DNA of 64,000 nucleotides from positions 4,596-68,595 of the forward strand of contig JAPLQT010000051.1 of assembly GCA_026399515.1 (NCBI GenBank), given 5' to 3'. This document shows positions 44,017-53,265 of the stretch, one piece after another. Both the position numbers and the translations under genes were made by a program. A model generated the notes under the pieces. The model made no database searches. It was not told where the DNA came from and was given only the letters and a program-made list of their open reading frames with translations. Position 1 is the stretch's first letter. Each line of letters starts with the position of its first letter. This stretch comes from Pseudomonadota bacterium. Its GTDB lineage: Bacteria; Pseudomonadota; Gammaproteobacteria; Burkholderiales; Rhodocyclaceae.

Positions 44017-44679
44017 ATGAGACTTTCCCTTGTCCTGCTGACCGCCGGCTTGATATGCCATCAGGCGGCCACGGCAGAACTGGCTGGGCAACCGCTCCCG
44101 GCTCATACCGCCAAACACGCAAACTTCCATCGTGAACCGGCATCCCGGGATGCCGTGCACGTTGCCGACTGGGTCGTCGACTCAGGTGACAATCAGGGCA
44201 TGCCCTTCGTGATCGTCGACAAGACTGACGCCAGGGTATTCGTGTTTCAGGGTGATGGCTCGTTGCGTGGTGCCGCCCCGGCACTGCTCGGACTGGCGCT
44301 GGGCGATGAATCCATTCCCGGCATCGGCGACCGCAAGTTGTCGAGCATTCGCCCGGAGGAACGCACTACGCCGGCGGGTCGTTTCGTGGCGTCGCTGGAT
44401 CGCAATTCCCACGGCAAAGGCATCCTCTGGGTGGATTACGAATCTGCTGTTTCCCTGCATCCGGTCATAACCAGCAATCCCAGGGAACGTCGCCTGGAGC
44501 GTCTGACCACGCCGACGCCACTCGACAACCGGATTTCCTACGGCTGTATCAATGTTCCTGCCATGTTCTATTCGAATGTGGTCAACCCGGCTTTTACCGG
44601 GACGAATGGCATCGTCTACGTGTTGCCCGAGATCCGCACGACCCGTGAAATTTTTCCTGCGTATTACGACGTCCTGTGA
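44017..44679 (+). CDS. L,D-transpeptidase-like (YkuD-type) periplasmic protein
   Basis: 220 residues. Signal peptide MRLSLVLLTAGLICHQAATA. The core resembles YkuD-fold L,D-transpeptidases: VIVDKTDARVFVFQGDG, TPAGRF (substrate turn), and RISYGCINVP with the probable catalytic Cys in (S/Y)GC(I)N; LHPVIT upstream may supply the catalytic His. The usual HGT...SHGCIR form is altered. L,D-transpeptidases cross-link peptidoglycan 3-3 or attach proteins to it. Its ATG lies 2 bp after a strong hairpin, and no free ribosome-binding site is visible. Confidence 0.65.
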   Translation: MRLSLVLLTAGLICHQAATAELAGQPLPAHTAKHANFHREPASRDAVHVADWVVDSGDNQGMPFVIVDKTDARVFVFQGDGSLRGAAPALLGLALGDESIPGIGDRKLSSIRPEERTTPAGRFVASLDRNSHGKGILWVDYESAVSLHPVITSNPRERRLERLTTPTPLDNRISYGCINVPAMFYSNVVNPAFTGTNGIVYVLPEIRTTREIFPAYYDVL

Positions 44680-44726
44680 TGCCGCATGGACGTGTTGATT
44701 CGTTGAAGCCAAGCTGAATTTGGCGC

Positions 44727-44755
44727 AAAAAAAAGACAGGCGAACCTGTCTTTTT
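44727..44755. terminator. Bidirectional Rho-independent terminator
   Basis: AAAAAGACAGG pairs with CCTGTCTTTTT (11 bp) across loop CGAA; A-run on the left and T-run on the right serve both strands. Separates the convergent genes ending at 44679 and 44775. Confidence 0.9.
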
Positions 44756-44774
44756 CTCAGCAGCAGAGCGTCGA

Positions 44775-45164
44775 TTACTTGGGTGCCGCAGCTTTCACAT
44801 CGGCCTTGCCTTCGGCTTTGACTGCTGCGGTATCGGCTTTGGCGGCGGCCTTTTCGGTCTTCGCTTCGGTCTTTACCTTGTCGACCTTCGTGTCGGTTGC
44901 GGCAGCTTTCTTGTCGGCCTTGGCTTTGGCTTTCGCGTCTTTGGCTTCGGCCTTGGCTTTGGCTTTGGCGGCTTTGGCTTCCGCTTTGGCAACCTTGGCA
45001 TCGGCCTTCGCATCGGTCTTGACTTCGGATTTCACGGCCTTGGCATCCGCCTTCTCGGCCTTGACTTCAGCCTTGACGACGGCGGGTGCCGCCGGTGCGG
45101 GCGCTTGTGCGAATACGGCGGTCGCAAACAGGCCGGCGACCAGTGCAGCGATCATTTTGTTCAT
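44775..45164 (-). CDS. Secreted Lys/Ala-rich repetitive protein
   Basis: 129 residues. Signal peptide ends TAVFA-QA. The mature part is nearly all A, K, D, E, V and T in degenerate repeats such as KADAKVAKAEAKAAKAKAKA, giving a long charged helix with an alternating basic pattern, like small histone-H1-like or PhaP-like repeats of betaproteobacteria. No Cys, no aromatic residues after the leader. Function unknown; a periplasmic spacer or chaperone-like role is conceivable. The plus-strand frame over it is an artefact of the repeats. Confidence 0.7.
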   Translation of the reverse strand: MNKMIAALVAGLFATAVFAQAPAPAAPAVVKAEVKAEKADAKAVKSEVKTDAKADAKVAKAEAKAAKAKAKAEAKDAKAKAKADKKAAATDTKVDKVKTEAKTEKAAAKADTAAVKAEGKADVKAAAPK

Positions 45165-45319
45165 TGGGTAACCTTTCGTTATGTAACTACAAGAAACGGG
45201 AACTACGCTTTTACATCTCGAATAACGCGTTGAGGTCGGAGCAGTTGACCTCTGCCGGAAATATATCGCCGGCTACGTGAAATGAGCGGGTGAAATGTAT
45301 GGGTTTAACTCTTCGCAAT

Positions 45320-45338
45320 GTTGGATACCGCACATATG
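45320..45338 (+). promoter_or_regulatory. Degenerate palindrome copy, upstream of cbpA
   Basis: GTTGGATACCGCACATATG; the right half matches the consensus, the left half is weak. 71 bp before the ATG at 45410. Confidence 0.35.
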
Positions 45339-45409
45339 GCCGGATCGACATGCGCTAGTCTGGGCACTCGCCAGAAACGGTTTCTCTCCTATCCCTGCCA
45401 AGCGTTCAA

Positions 45410-46351
45410 ATGAAATTCAAGGATTACTACCAGGCTCTGGGAGTCGAGCGTACCGCCACTGCGGACGAAATCAAGAAGGCCTACCGCAAGCTGGCGCACA
45501 AGTATCACCCGGATATTTCCAAGGATCCCAAGGGCGAGGAAAAATTCAAGGAAATCGCGGAAGCCTACGCGGCCTTGAAGAGCCCGGAGAAACGCGATGC
45601 CTACGACAAACTGGGCAGACGTCCGGACGGACAGCAATTCACGCCGCCACCGGATTGGCAGCAGCAATTCAGTACGGGGGAATCCGGCTTCGACGATGTC
45701 GATCTATCGGATCTGTTTGCCGCCTTTGGCCGGGCCCAGCGCGGCCAGGCCCGGGAAGACTTACCGCTGCCCGGCCAGGATTACAAGGTCACCGCGCAGG
45801 TGACACTCGAACAGGTTTTTCGCGGCGAGGAAATTGAAATCCGTGCCGAACTTCCGGAGTACGACCAGTATGGCTTGGCCCATCGCGTCGCCCATACCTT
45901 TCGCATCACCATCCCGACCGGCGCAGCCGATGGCCAGCGCCTGCGGCTCGCCGGCAAAGGTGGGCACGGGCTGAACGGCGGACGGTCCGGCGACCTGTTT
46001 GTCGCACTGGCCTTGCAGCCGCATCCGCTGTACCGGGTCAGCGGCCGCGACCTGTACCTCGATCTGCCCCTGGCGCCGTGGGAAGCGGTGCTGGGCGCCG
46101 CGGTAGAGATTCCCACCCTGGGCGGGACGGTGGAACTCAAGGTCAATCCAGGCGCCACCGCCGGGCAAAAGCTGCGGTTGGCCAAGCGAGGTCTGGCATC
46201 GGCGGACGGCAGCGTCGGGACGCTGTACGCGGTAGTCAAGATAGACGTACCGAAAACCGTCAGCGCCGCCGAGCAAGGACTGTTCGAGCAACTGGCGGCA
46301 GCATCCGACTTCAACCCTCGCCAACATTTTGCTTCAGGAGCGGCGCCATGA
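45410..46351 (+). CDS. cbpA: DnaJ-class co-chaperone CbpA
   Basis: 313 residues. J domain (1-70) with the HPD triad (HKYHPDIS). No Gly/Phe zinc-finger domain as in DnaJ; instead CTD I and CTD II follow ([65 protein letters not shown]). This is the CbpA architecture: a co-chaperone for DnaK with DNA-binding ability under starvation. The stop overlaps the cbpM start (ATGA). Confidence 0.9.
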   Translation: MKFKDYYQALGVERTATADEIKKAYRKLAHKYHPDISKDPKGEEKFKEIAEAYAALKSPEKRDAYDKLGRRPDGQQFTPPPDWQQQFSTGESGFDDVDLSDLFAAFGRAQRGQAREDLPLPGQDYKVTAQVTLEQVFRGEEIEIRAELPEYDQYGLAHRVAHTFRITIPTGAADGQRLRLAGKGGHGLNGGRSGDLFVALALQPHPLYRVSGRDLYLDLPLAPWEAVLGAAVEIPTLGGTVELKVNPGATAGQKLRLAKRGLASADGSVGTLYAVVKIDVPKTVSAAEQGLFEQLAAASDFNPRQHFASGAAP

Positions 46352-46653
46352 AGCTGCAAGTCACCGATTGCATCTGGCTGCACGGGACCGAGGTCTGTCA
46401 GATCGAACATCTGGCGGAAGTCTCCGGATTGACGATCGAGGAAATCGAGGATCTCATTGAGATCGGCGTGATTGCCCCGGTCGACCGGAACGCGCAACCG
46501 ATTTGCTTTCGACTCCAGTACGTCCTGACCGTGAAGACCGCGCGCCGGTTGCGCGACGACTTTCAACTCGACCGCCATGGGGTCGCCTTGGCCCTGACCC
46601 TGTTGCGGCGTATCGACGAACTGGAGACTGAGTTGAGCGCCATCCGTGGCTAG
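46348..46653 (+). CDS. cbpM: CbpA modulator CbpM
   Basis: 101 residues from the ATG at 46348; the longer upstream frame is a shadow of cbpA. MerR-like helix ([28 protein letters not shown]) then a helical C-terminus ([28 protein letters not shown]). CbpM binds the J domain of CbpA and inhibits both its co-chaperone and DNA activities. Translationally coupled to cbpA. Confidence 0.85.
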   Translation: MKLQVTDCIWLHGTEVCQIEHLAEVSGLTIEEIEDLIEIGVIAPVDRNAQPICFRLQYVLTVKTARRLRDDFQLDRHGVALALTLLRRIDELETELSAIRG

Positions 46654-46672
46654 GTACGCAAGCGAACAGACG
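46654..46672 (+). promoter_or_regulatory. 19-bp palindrome copy, upstream of DUF883 gene
   Basis: GTACGCAAGCGAACAGACG directly after the cbpM stop and 54 bp before the ATG at 46727. Confidence 0.55.
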
Positions 46673-46726
46673 CTGCGAACGTTCTTTCATATCCTGAACC
46701 ACTGAACCCATAAAAGGAGCCATTCC

Positions 46727-47050
46727 ATGAACGTCTTTGCAAAATCCAATAGCGAAAAGCTGATCCGGGAAATCAAGTCCGTCGTGGCCGACGCCGAAGC
46801 GCTTCTGCGTTCCACCAAGGGTCACGCCGGCGCTGAAGTCGCCGAACTGCATGCCTCCATGACGCACCGTATTGCCGCCGCCAAGAGTCACCTGGTGGCT
46901 GTCGAAGAGGCCATGCTCGAAAGGGCCCGACTGGCGGCAAAGAACACTGACGAATGCGTCCATGACAATCCCTGGCAGTTCATTTCCATCGCCGCCGGCG
47001 TTGGATTGCTGGTCGGCTACCTGATTCATTCCAGCCGCGACTGTTCATGA
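46727..47050 (+). CDS. DUF883 (ElaB/YqjD-like) membrane-anchored stress protein
   Basis: 107 residues; AAAAGGAGCC before the ATG. Long N-terminal helix (LIREIKSVVADAEALLRSTK) and a C-terminal transmembrane segment (NPWQFISIAAGVGLLVGYLIHSS), preceded by the DNPWQ motif that is diagnostic for DUF883. ElaB/YqjD proteins are tail-anchored in the inner membrane and bind ribosomes in stationary-phase cells of E. coli. Palindrome copy upstream. Confidence 0.9.
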   Translation: MNVFAKSNSEKLIREIKSVVADAEALLRSTKGHAGAEVAELHASMTHRIAAAKSHLVAVEEAMLERARLAAKNTDECVHDNPWQFISIAAGVGLLVGYLIHSSRDCS

Positions 47051-47185
47051 CGCCAGCCGGCGGACTTTTCACTTCCATTCCCTCCCTCGGCTCGTTGCCG
47101 GGGATGGTGCAGGTACGCCTCGAACTCCTGGCCACTCTGCCAGCTTCTCTCCCGGAACTGAAGAGAACGACGGCTCGACCCTAGC

Positions 47186-48499
47186 GTGAGCTACTCAATC
47201 GCTCGCCGGTTGAAGGAAACGACGCCCAAGATTAATGGCGTCTCCCCGGTTCCCGACGCATCGTGGCTCAACAAGCTCGGCCCAGGTCTCATCACCGGTG
47301 CCGCCGACGACGATCCCGGTGGCATTGCGACCTACTCGCAGGCGGGCGCGCAGTTCGGCTTCAATATGTTGTGGACGGTGTTGTTCACCTATCCCCTGAT
47401 GGTCGGCATCCAGGTGGTCAGCGCCAGGATCGGACGGGTCAGCGGCCACGGACTCGCCACCAACATCCGTCTGCATTACCCCGCATGGCTCCTGCACGGC
47501 GTGGTCGGTCTCTTGCTGATCGCCAATACGATCAATATCGCGGCCGACATTTCCGCCATGGGCGAAGCCACCAAATTGCTGGTCGGCGGTCACGCCCATC
47601 GGTACTCGGCGGCTTTCGGTCTGCTATCCCTTTTGCTCCAGATATTCATACCCTACCGGCGCTATGTTCGCATCTTGAAATGGCTCACCATGGCGTTGCT
47701 GGCCTACGTCGCCACTGTGTTTGTCGTCGATATCCCCTGGTCGCAAGTGCTGGTGAAAACACTCATGCCGCATTTGTCCTGGGAAACTGCCTACGTCACG
47801 ACCGTGGTTGCGGTATTCGGCACCACCATCAGCCCCTACCTGTTCTTCTGGCAGGCCTCGCAGGAAGTGGAGGATCAATTAGCCGATCCACACGCCCGGC
47901 CTTTGCGCTCGGCGCCCCACCAGGCCGAGGCTCATCTCGACCGCATCAAGATCGACACCTATATCGGCATGGGGTTTTCCAATCTGGTGGCATTCTTCAT
48001 CATTCTTACCACGGCCGTCACGCTCAACCTGAATGGCATCTCGGATATCCAGACCTCGGCGGAGGCGGCCGCGGCGCTGCGCCCGATTGCCGGCGAGTTT
48101 GCGTTCATTCTGTTCAGCATGGGCATCATCGGCACCGGAATGCTGGCGATTCCCGTTCTCGCCGGATCCTCAGCCTACGCCATGGCGGGTGCCTTCAAAT
48201 GGAAAAACAGCCTGGAACACACGCCCATGCGCGCCAAGCGTTTTTACGGCATCATCGCCGTCTCGACCCTGATCGGGATTGCCCTGGACTTCACTTCGAT
48301 CGATCCCTTCAAGGCCTTGTATTGGAGCGCTGTCATCAACGGCGTGATTTCGGTTCCCATCATGGCGGTGATGATGCTGATGGCGGTCCGGCCTGAAATC
48401 ATGGGCCAGTTCGTCATTTCGACGCGGCTGAAGGTATTGGGTTGGCTGGCCACGCTGATGATGGCGGCGGCGGTTTCGGCCATGCTGTGGACGATTTGA
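47186..48499 (+). CDS. NRAMP-family metal transporter with non-canonical metal-site motifs
   Basis: 437 residues from a GTG; about 11 transmembrane helices. The family fold is clear (LGPGLITGAADDDPGGIATYSQAGAQFGF at TM1). But canonical metal ligands are changed: TM1 reads DPGG where NRAMP proteins have DPGN, and the TM6 stretch reads FGTTISPYLFFWQASQE, lacking the MPH motif. Divergent members with this pattern exist widely and may carry Mg2+ or other ions; the substrate here is unknown. No mntR-like regulator nearby. Preceded by 135 bp without a palindrome copy that I could find. Confidence 0.75.
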   Translation: MSYSIARRLKETTPKINGVSPVPDASWLNKLGPGLITGAADDDPGGIATYSQAGAQFGFNMLWTVLFTYPLMVGIQVVSARIGRVSGHGLATNIRLHYPAWLLHGVVGLLLIANTINIAADISAMGEATKLLVGGHAHRYSAAFGLLSLLLQIFIPYRRYVRILKWLTMALLAYVATVFVVDIPWSQVLVKTLMPHLSWETAYVTTVVAVFGTTISPYLFFWQASQEVEDQLADPHARPLRSAPHQAEAHLDRIKIDTYIGMGFSNLVAFFIILTTAVTLNLNGISDIQTSAEAAAALRPIAGEFAFILFSMGIIGTGMLAIPVLAGSSAYAMAGAFKWKNSLEHTPMRAKRFYGIIAVSTLIGIALDFTSIDPFKALYWSAVINGVISVPIMAVMMLMAVRPEIMGQFVISTRLKVLGWLATLMMAAAVSAMLWTI

Positions 48500-48538
48500 A
48501 CCGCCGGGATACTTACACCTCGAACAGACCCGCCCGCT

Positions 48539-49369
48539 TCAGTGGCGCAGCATGCGGTCTGTGATGTCCGATCCGATGCCGCGGTAGCCGACGAAACGGC
48601 CGGTCGGGTCGAACATCGGTTCACCGCTCACTTGCAGGTATTGCTTGGTTCCATCGGCATTGTTGCGGCTGTACACGAAATCAAGAAACGGTCGCCGGGC
48701 GGCGATGTTGTCGGCCAGTTGTGCCCGTTCGGTTTCATTCCAACTCCCCTCCAGCACGTGGCTGGTCGCACCGAGCATGTCGTCCGCCGCTATTCCCAGC
48801 ATTTCGAAAACCGGGCCGGAGATCTTGGTATATTGTCCCTGCGCGTCCTGCTCCCAATACCAGTCCGACGACAGCTCGGTAAAGCTCTTGAAGCGCGCCT
48901 CGCTTTCGCGCAGTTCGGCGGTACGCTCCAGCACGGTCTGCTCCAGCACCTTGTTGTAAATATCCAGCTTTCGATACAACAGCCGAACTTCCAGCATATT
49001 ATGGATGCGTGTCTGGACTTCGGTCAGGTCGAAAGGTTTACTGATGAAGTCCTTGGCCCCACCCTTCAAGGCACGGAGTTTGTGGCCGGGTTGGGCGGTG
49101 ATGACCAGTACCGGCAGATAGCCGTCAGTCTCGATTTCCTTCAGCTTTTCCATGACCTGGAATCCGTCCATGTCAGGCATTTGCAGATCGAGCAGGATCA
49201 GATCGTAACGGTCCGCCAGATGCATCGGACAGACGGCGCGCGGATCCATCGTCGTCTTGATGTGCCGGTACCCGACATCACGGAGCATTTGCTCCAGCAG
49301 GGTTACATTGGCTTCCTGGTCATCCACGATCAGGATGCTGGCGTTCAGAATTTCGGCGGCTTCAAGCAT
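48539..49369 (-). CDS. REC-PAS signalling protein without output domain
   Basis: 276 residues. REC domain (about 10-130) with phosphoacceptor D61 (LLDLQMPDMDG) and the KP lysine (ISKPFDLTE). A coiled-coil linker (YNKVLEQTVLERTAELRESEARF) leads to one PAS domain (about 160-270, SSDWYWEQDAQGQYTKISGPVF...YRGIGSDITDRMLRH). Usually a GGDEF, EAL or kinase domain follows such a PAS; here the frame stops. Either a complete single-PAS adaptor or a truncated protein. It lies 60 bp downstream of the CHASE3 hybrid kinase gene on the same strand, so it may be its receiver. Confidence 0.8.
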   Translation of the reverse strand: MLEAAEILNASILIVDDQEANVTLLEQMLRDVGYRHIKTTMDPRAVCPMHLADRYDLILLDLQMPDMDGFQVMEKLKEIETDGYLPVLVITAQPGHKLRALKGGAKDFISKPFDLTEVQTRIHNMLEVRLLYRKLDIYNKVLEQTVLERTAELRESEARFKSFTELSSDWYWEQDAQGQYTKISGPVFEMLGIAADDMLGATSHVLEGSWNETERAQLADNIAARRPFLDFVYSRNNADGTKQYLQVSGEPMFDPTGRFVGYRGIGSDITDRMLRH

Positions 49370-49429
49370 TGCATTCTTCCTAATAGATAAATCGGCCTCT
49401 TGTGCAAATAAATCGGCATCGGTCCGCGG

Positions 49430-52126
49430 TCACTGCGACGGACCGGTCAGATCCGCCGCAAATTTCAGTGCGACATCCAGTGCGGCCATGAACTCGTCGA
49501 CTTTGATCGGCTTGGTCAAGTAGCGGAAGAATCCTGCCTCCAGACCCCTCTCGACATCGCGCGGGATGGCATTGGCCGACAGCGCGAGGACAGGGATATG
49601 GGCGGTCGTTGGATCTCTGCGCAAGCTCTCAAGCGCGCCATATCCACTCATCCCGGGCAAGTTGATATCCATCAGAATGACATCCGGCAGAAATGTTCGC
49701 GCGAGCTGGATGCCCTGATACGCGTCGATGGCCGTCAGCAGTTTCAGGTCGCTGCGCCGCGCGATCAGTTGTTCGACCAGGAGCAAGTTCGCCGGATTGT
49801 CCTCGACATAGAGCACCGTGCGCTGATCCAGCGATAGTTGCAGCGCAGGATCGGTCGTGGGCTCGACACCGAGGGGATCGATGCCTTCATGCGCCAGCAC
49901 CGGCTCGGTCGATGCACCAAATTCGACCCAGAATTCGCTGCCGACACCTACGCGGCTCTCGACACCGATTGCCCCGCCCATCAATTCCACCAGCCGCTTG
50001 GTGACGACCAGCCCGATGCCGGTACCTTCCTCGCTGTGGGATTCCTGCCCCAAGCGGTTGAACGGCTGGAATAGTTGCGCGATTTGTTCCGGGGTAAGGC
50101 CGGCGCCGGTATCCTTGAAGCTGACCCGCACCCGATCTTCGCCGCTCTTCGTGCATTGGACGGTCACCGCACCGCCGACTTGATTGTATTTGATGGCGTT
50201 GGTCAGCAGGTTGATCATGACTTGCTTGACCCGGGTCCGATCCGCATGGATATACAAATGACTGTCGAAATTCGGAAAGCTCATCTTGATGCCGCGCTTT
50301 TGCGCCTGGGGTTCTATCATCGCCCAGCAATCCTTCATCACGTCGGTGAGCGACATCGCTTCGTTCGAGATGGTCACCTTGCCGGCCTCGATCATCGACA
50401 GATCGAGGATTTCATTGATCAGGCGCAGCAGATACCACCCGGCTTTCAATATCTGGTCGATCGAAAGCATTTGCGCGGGCGTGGGCGGAGGTTTCCCGGA
50501 CGCCATCAACTGTGCGAATCCGAGGACCGCATTCAAGGGTGAGCGCAATTCATGGCTCATGCTGGAGAGAAACTCCGATTTCGCCATATTGGCTTTTTCC
50601 GCCGTCGCCATGGCCGTTTCCAGCTCGATGTTGTTTTTCTTCAAGGCATGTTCGAACTGCTTGAGCTCGGTCACATCCCGTGCCGCCGCGAATACGCCTC
50701 TCAGGTTGCGGTCACGGTCATGCAAGGTGGCCGCGTTGAACGACACCGCTGTCTCCTTGCCGTCCCGGGCGCGGGCGATCAATTCGTAGTTGGTGACCTT
50801 GCCTTCGCGCAACACCCGGGTGATGGCGATCTCGGCCCGGTCCTGATCGGTAAAATAGTTCTTGAACGGCGCCCCGATCAATTCGTCGCGGGTGCAACCG
50901 GTCAATGCCTCCATCTGCTGATTTACGTCGCCGATGATCCCGCGCGGATCGGTGGTCATGATGGCGTCGATATTCGATTCGATCAGCGAACGCGTATAGA
51001 ACTGCTGATCCCGCAAACGCTGGTCGAGCAGCGCCTGCTCCGCTTCGACTTGTTTGCGCGCCGTGTTGTCGGTGCCGATCAACAGGTAGCCGATGGCCTG
51101 GCCCTGGGCATCGCGCAGCGCGGTGACGGACACGATCGCCGGAAAGCGGCTGCCGTCCTTGCGGATATAGGTGAGTTCGTAGATGTCTTCTATGCCTCGG
51201 GAGGCCTTGAACACCAACGCCTCGAAACCCGGAGTGATGGTAGTACCCAACTCCCTGCTCAGGCTCGCCGCCCGCGCGATGATTTCCTGCGAATCCGAAA
51301 TACCCGCCGGCGTGATCTTGTCCACCACGTCCGAGGCACTGTAACCCAGCATGCGTTCGGCGCCGACGTTGAAAATCTGGATCACGCCATTGGCGTCGGT
51401 GGCGATGCTTGAAAAGTTTGCGCTGTTGAAAATGGCGTCTTGCAATGCCACCACTTTCAGCATCGGCTGCCGCGCCTCGATCGATACTTTTTCCGCCGCC
51501 GACCGGCTGAGCACGGCACGCCGTATCAGCACCGTCAACAGCCCCAGGAATGCCAGCAGCAGGACGATACAAGACATGATGATCCTGAGGCGCAGCAGTT
51601 CGTTGTCCTTGCGATTCTCAAACAAGGCTTGCTCCATTGAATCCGCATCCTGCATGTCGCGATGCATGGTCGATGCCACCTCGCGGCCCGCGGCTAACAA
51701 TGGCTGCGCCGCGGTGATGCCTTGCGAGTCGAATACCGCCTGACTTTCATGAAATATGCTGATTCGCTTATTGACTGAAGTCTGGATTTGGTCGATGCGA
51801 TCCTGCTGGGGAAGGTTGTCCAGCGTCGAGGCCTTCAATTGCCGGAAGACCTCTTTCAGGCCGTTCAGGGCGGCATCGCGCTGCACCAGGTAATTCTTTT
51901 CCCGGGTCAGGAAATAGGCCCATTGTCCATTCTCGGCACGGTCGACCCGGGAGCGCAACTCGTCGAACTCGGCCATCACCTCGCGGCTATGGTCGACCGA
52001 CTTGATGGTGGCCATGGGTAGAACGAAGTTCCAGGCAAAACCTCCCACCAGCAGCAATACCGCCAGCGTGACCCCGAAACCGAACAACATCAGTCTTTCG
52101 ATTGATGTCTTTTCCATGATGCGCAT
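49430..52126 (-). CDS. CHASE3-PAS-PAS hybrid histidine kinase with REC domain
   Basis: 898 residues from the ATG at 52126 (ATG 52117 is also possible; the 52240 frame adds 38 unlikely residues). TM1 about 13-36, periplasmic CHASE3-type sensor about 40-175 (TREKNYLVQRDAALNG), TM2 about 181-203. PAS1 (about 228-355) is the recurrent module; PAS2 (about 375-490) matches that in 7561-9441 and 27634. HisKA has SHELRSPLN with H525, HATPase VMINLLTNAIKYN and GTGIGLVV; REC has D820 (MDINLPGMSG). Its kinase-receiver half is paralogous to 10590-12779. The Crp gene upstream is 139 bp away. Confidence 0.9.
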   Translation of the reverse strand: MRIMEKTSIERLMLFGFGVTLAVLLLVGGFAWNFVLPMATIKSVDHSREVMAEFDELRSRVDRAENGQWAYFLTREKNYLVQRDAALNGLKEVFRQLKASTLDNLPQQDRIDQIQTSVNKRISIFHESQAVFDSQGITAAQPLLAAGREVASTMHRDMQDADSMEQALFENRKDNELLRLRIIMSCIVLLLAFLGLLTVLIRRAVLSRSAAEKVSIEARQPMLKVVALQDAIFNSANFSSIATDANGVIQIFNVGAERMLGYSASDVVDKITPAGISDSQEIIARAASLSRELGTTITPGFEALVFKASRGIEDIYELTYIRKDGSRFPAIVSVTALRDAQGQAIGYLLIGTDNTARKQVEAEQALLDQRLRDQQFYTRSLIESNIDAIMTTDPRGIIGDVNQQMEALTGCTRDELIGAPFKNYFTDQDRAEIAITRVLREGKVTNYELIARARDGKETAVSFNAATLHDRDRNLRGVFAAARDVTELKQFEHALKKNNIELETAMATAEKANMAKSEFLSSMSHELRSPLNAVLGFAQLMASGKPPPTPAQMLSIDQILKAGWYLLRLINEILDLSMIEAGKVTISNEAMSLTDVMKDCWAMIEPQAQKRGIKMSFPNFDSHLYIHADRTRVKQVMINLLTNAIKYNQVGGAVTVQCTKSGEDRVRVSFKDTGAGLTPEQIAQLFQPFNRLGQESHSEEGTGIGLVVTKRLVELMGGAIGVESRVGVGSEFWVEFGASTEPVLAHEGIDPLGVEPTTDPALQLSLDQRTVLYVEDNPANLLLVEQLIARRSDLKLLTAIDAYQGIQLARTFLPDVILMDINLPGMSGYGALESLRRDPTTAHIPVLALSANAIPRDVERGLEAGFFRYLTKPIKVDEFMAALDVALKFAADLTGPSQ

Positions 52127-52265
52127 ATATTCCGACCTGACTAAACTTAAGAAGAGCGCCAACTTCCGCTCATGCAAGGTGATGGCGAAAATGCCGCCAA
52201 CGCAACGGACTTTGCCCGCCAATTCATTTCCATGACACAACTGCCGGCGGTTGCCTGAAGGAGCT

Positions 52266-53018
52266 TCATCGGACCGCGCGGATCGCCGCCGGCTTGCTTT
52301 GGCGCTGTTTCACATCCGACAGCAGGCGGGCGAATTCCTTTTTGACCACCGCATAGCACTCGCAGACCTCGTCTTCCAGTCCGGCCCGGTCCACTACGGT
52401 GATATGGCCGCGTCGATAACGGATGAAGCCGCCGGTCTGTAATCTTCCTGCCGCCTCGGTAACGCCTTCGCGCCGCACGCCCAGCATGCTGGCAATCAGT
52501 TCCTGGGTCATGGTCAATTCATTGCTGGGCAGGCGATCCAGGGTCAGCAGCAGCCAGCGGCACAATTGCTGCTCCACCGAGTGATGGCGGTTGCATACCG
52601 CGGTCTGGGACATCTGGGTGATCAAGGCCTGGGTATAACGCAGCAACAGGCGCATCACCGGTCCGGCTCGGTTGAACTCCTCCATCAAGATCCGGGAACT
52701 CAGCCGGTAGCCATGCCCGCCGGTCTGCACCACGGCGCGGCTGGGTGTGGTATTGCCGCCCATGAACAGCGAGATCCCCAACACGCCCTCGTTGCCCACC
52801 CCGGCGATTTCGGACGAGCCCCCGTCTTCCAGCACATAATGCAGCGAGATGATGGATGTCGTTGGAAAATATACGTATTGCAATTTGCCGCCGGACTCAT
52901 AAAGCACGTCGCCGAGCAACATCGGAATCAACTCCAGATGCGGCGCCAGGCGGTCGAACTCTGCGTCGAGCAAAGCTGCCAGAAGATGATTCTGGTTGGG
53001 ATCGTGCGTACTGGACAT
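52266..53018 (-). CDS. Crp/Fnr-superfamily transcription regulator (paralogue of 12971-13723)
   Basis: 250 residues from the ATG at 53018 (AGGAA at about 8-nt spacing); a longer frame to 53135 lacks homology. It closely resembles the Crp-type protein at 12971 along its whole length (NQNHLLAALLDAEFDRLAPH, GNEGVLGISLFMGG, QELIASMLGVRREGVTEAAG). The cNMP-fold and winged helix are intact, and the recognition helix is identical (RREGVTEAA), so both should bind the same site. Like its paralogue, it lies just upstream of a PAS hybrid kinase on the same strand. Confidence 0.85.
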   Translation of the reverse strand: MSSTHDPNQNHLLAALLDAEFDRLAPHLELIPMLLGDVLYESGGKLQYVYFPTTSIISLHYVLEDGGSSEIAGVGNEGVLGISLFMGGNTTPSRAVVQTGGHGYRLSSRILMEEFNRAGPVMRLLLRYTQALITQMSQTAVCNRHHSVEQQLCRWLLLTLDRLPSNELTMTQELIASMLGVRREGVTEAAGRLQTGGFIRYRRGHITVVDRAGLEDEVCECYAVVKKEFARLLSDVKQRQSKPAAIRAVR

Positions 53019-53144
53019 ATCAGGGTTCCTGTTTCCAGTCGTTAACCAATAAGGTGTAACAAGGTGCACGACAAGATGCTCATTGGACACGGTAACATGT
53101 TTGGCGACTGCGAAGGACTTTATTCCACCTTGCACACGGGGTCT

Positions 53145-53163
53145 GTGTGTTACCGAACATAAG
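53145..53163 (+). promoter_or_regulatory. Palindrome copy, distal, upstream of 53266 gene
   Basis: GTGTGTTACCGAACATAAG; left arm degenerate. 102 bp before the ATG at 53266, and on the other side 127 bp from the minus-strand Crp start. Confidence 0.4.
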
Positions 53164-53217
53164 GGGAAGAACCGGTCCAGGCGGAACTTGGAGATACAGC
53201 CACATTGTCCATCGGGG

Positions 53218-53236
53218 GTGCGCCAGCGTACCGACC
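53218..53236 (+). promoter_or_regulatory. 19-bp palindrome copy, proximal, upstream of 53266 gene
   Basis: GTGCGCCAGCGTACCGACC, 29 bp before the ATG at 53266; variant right flank CCGACC. Confidence 0.45.
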
Positions 53237-53265
53237 CGGTGAGGGCTAAGGCCTATCGTTGCGAC

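Noticed and set aside
44775-45171. Plus-strand frame opposite the Lys/Ala-rich protein gene
   Set aside because: The repeated codons keep all frames open; the minus frame has a signal peptide and is followed by a bidirectional terminator.
47263-48396. A 377-residue frame on the same strand inside the NRAMP-like gene
   Set aside because: Out-of-frame shadow, very rich in Arg/His/Gly, without a start signal of its own.
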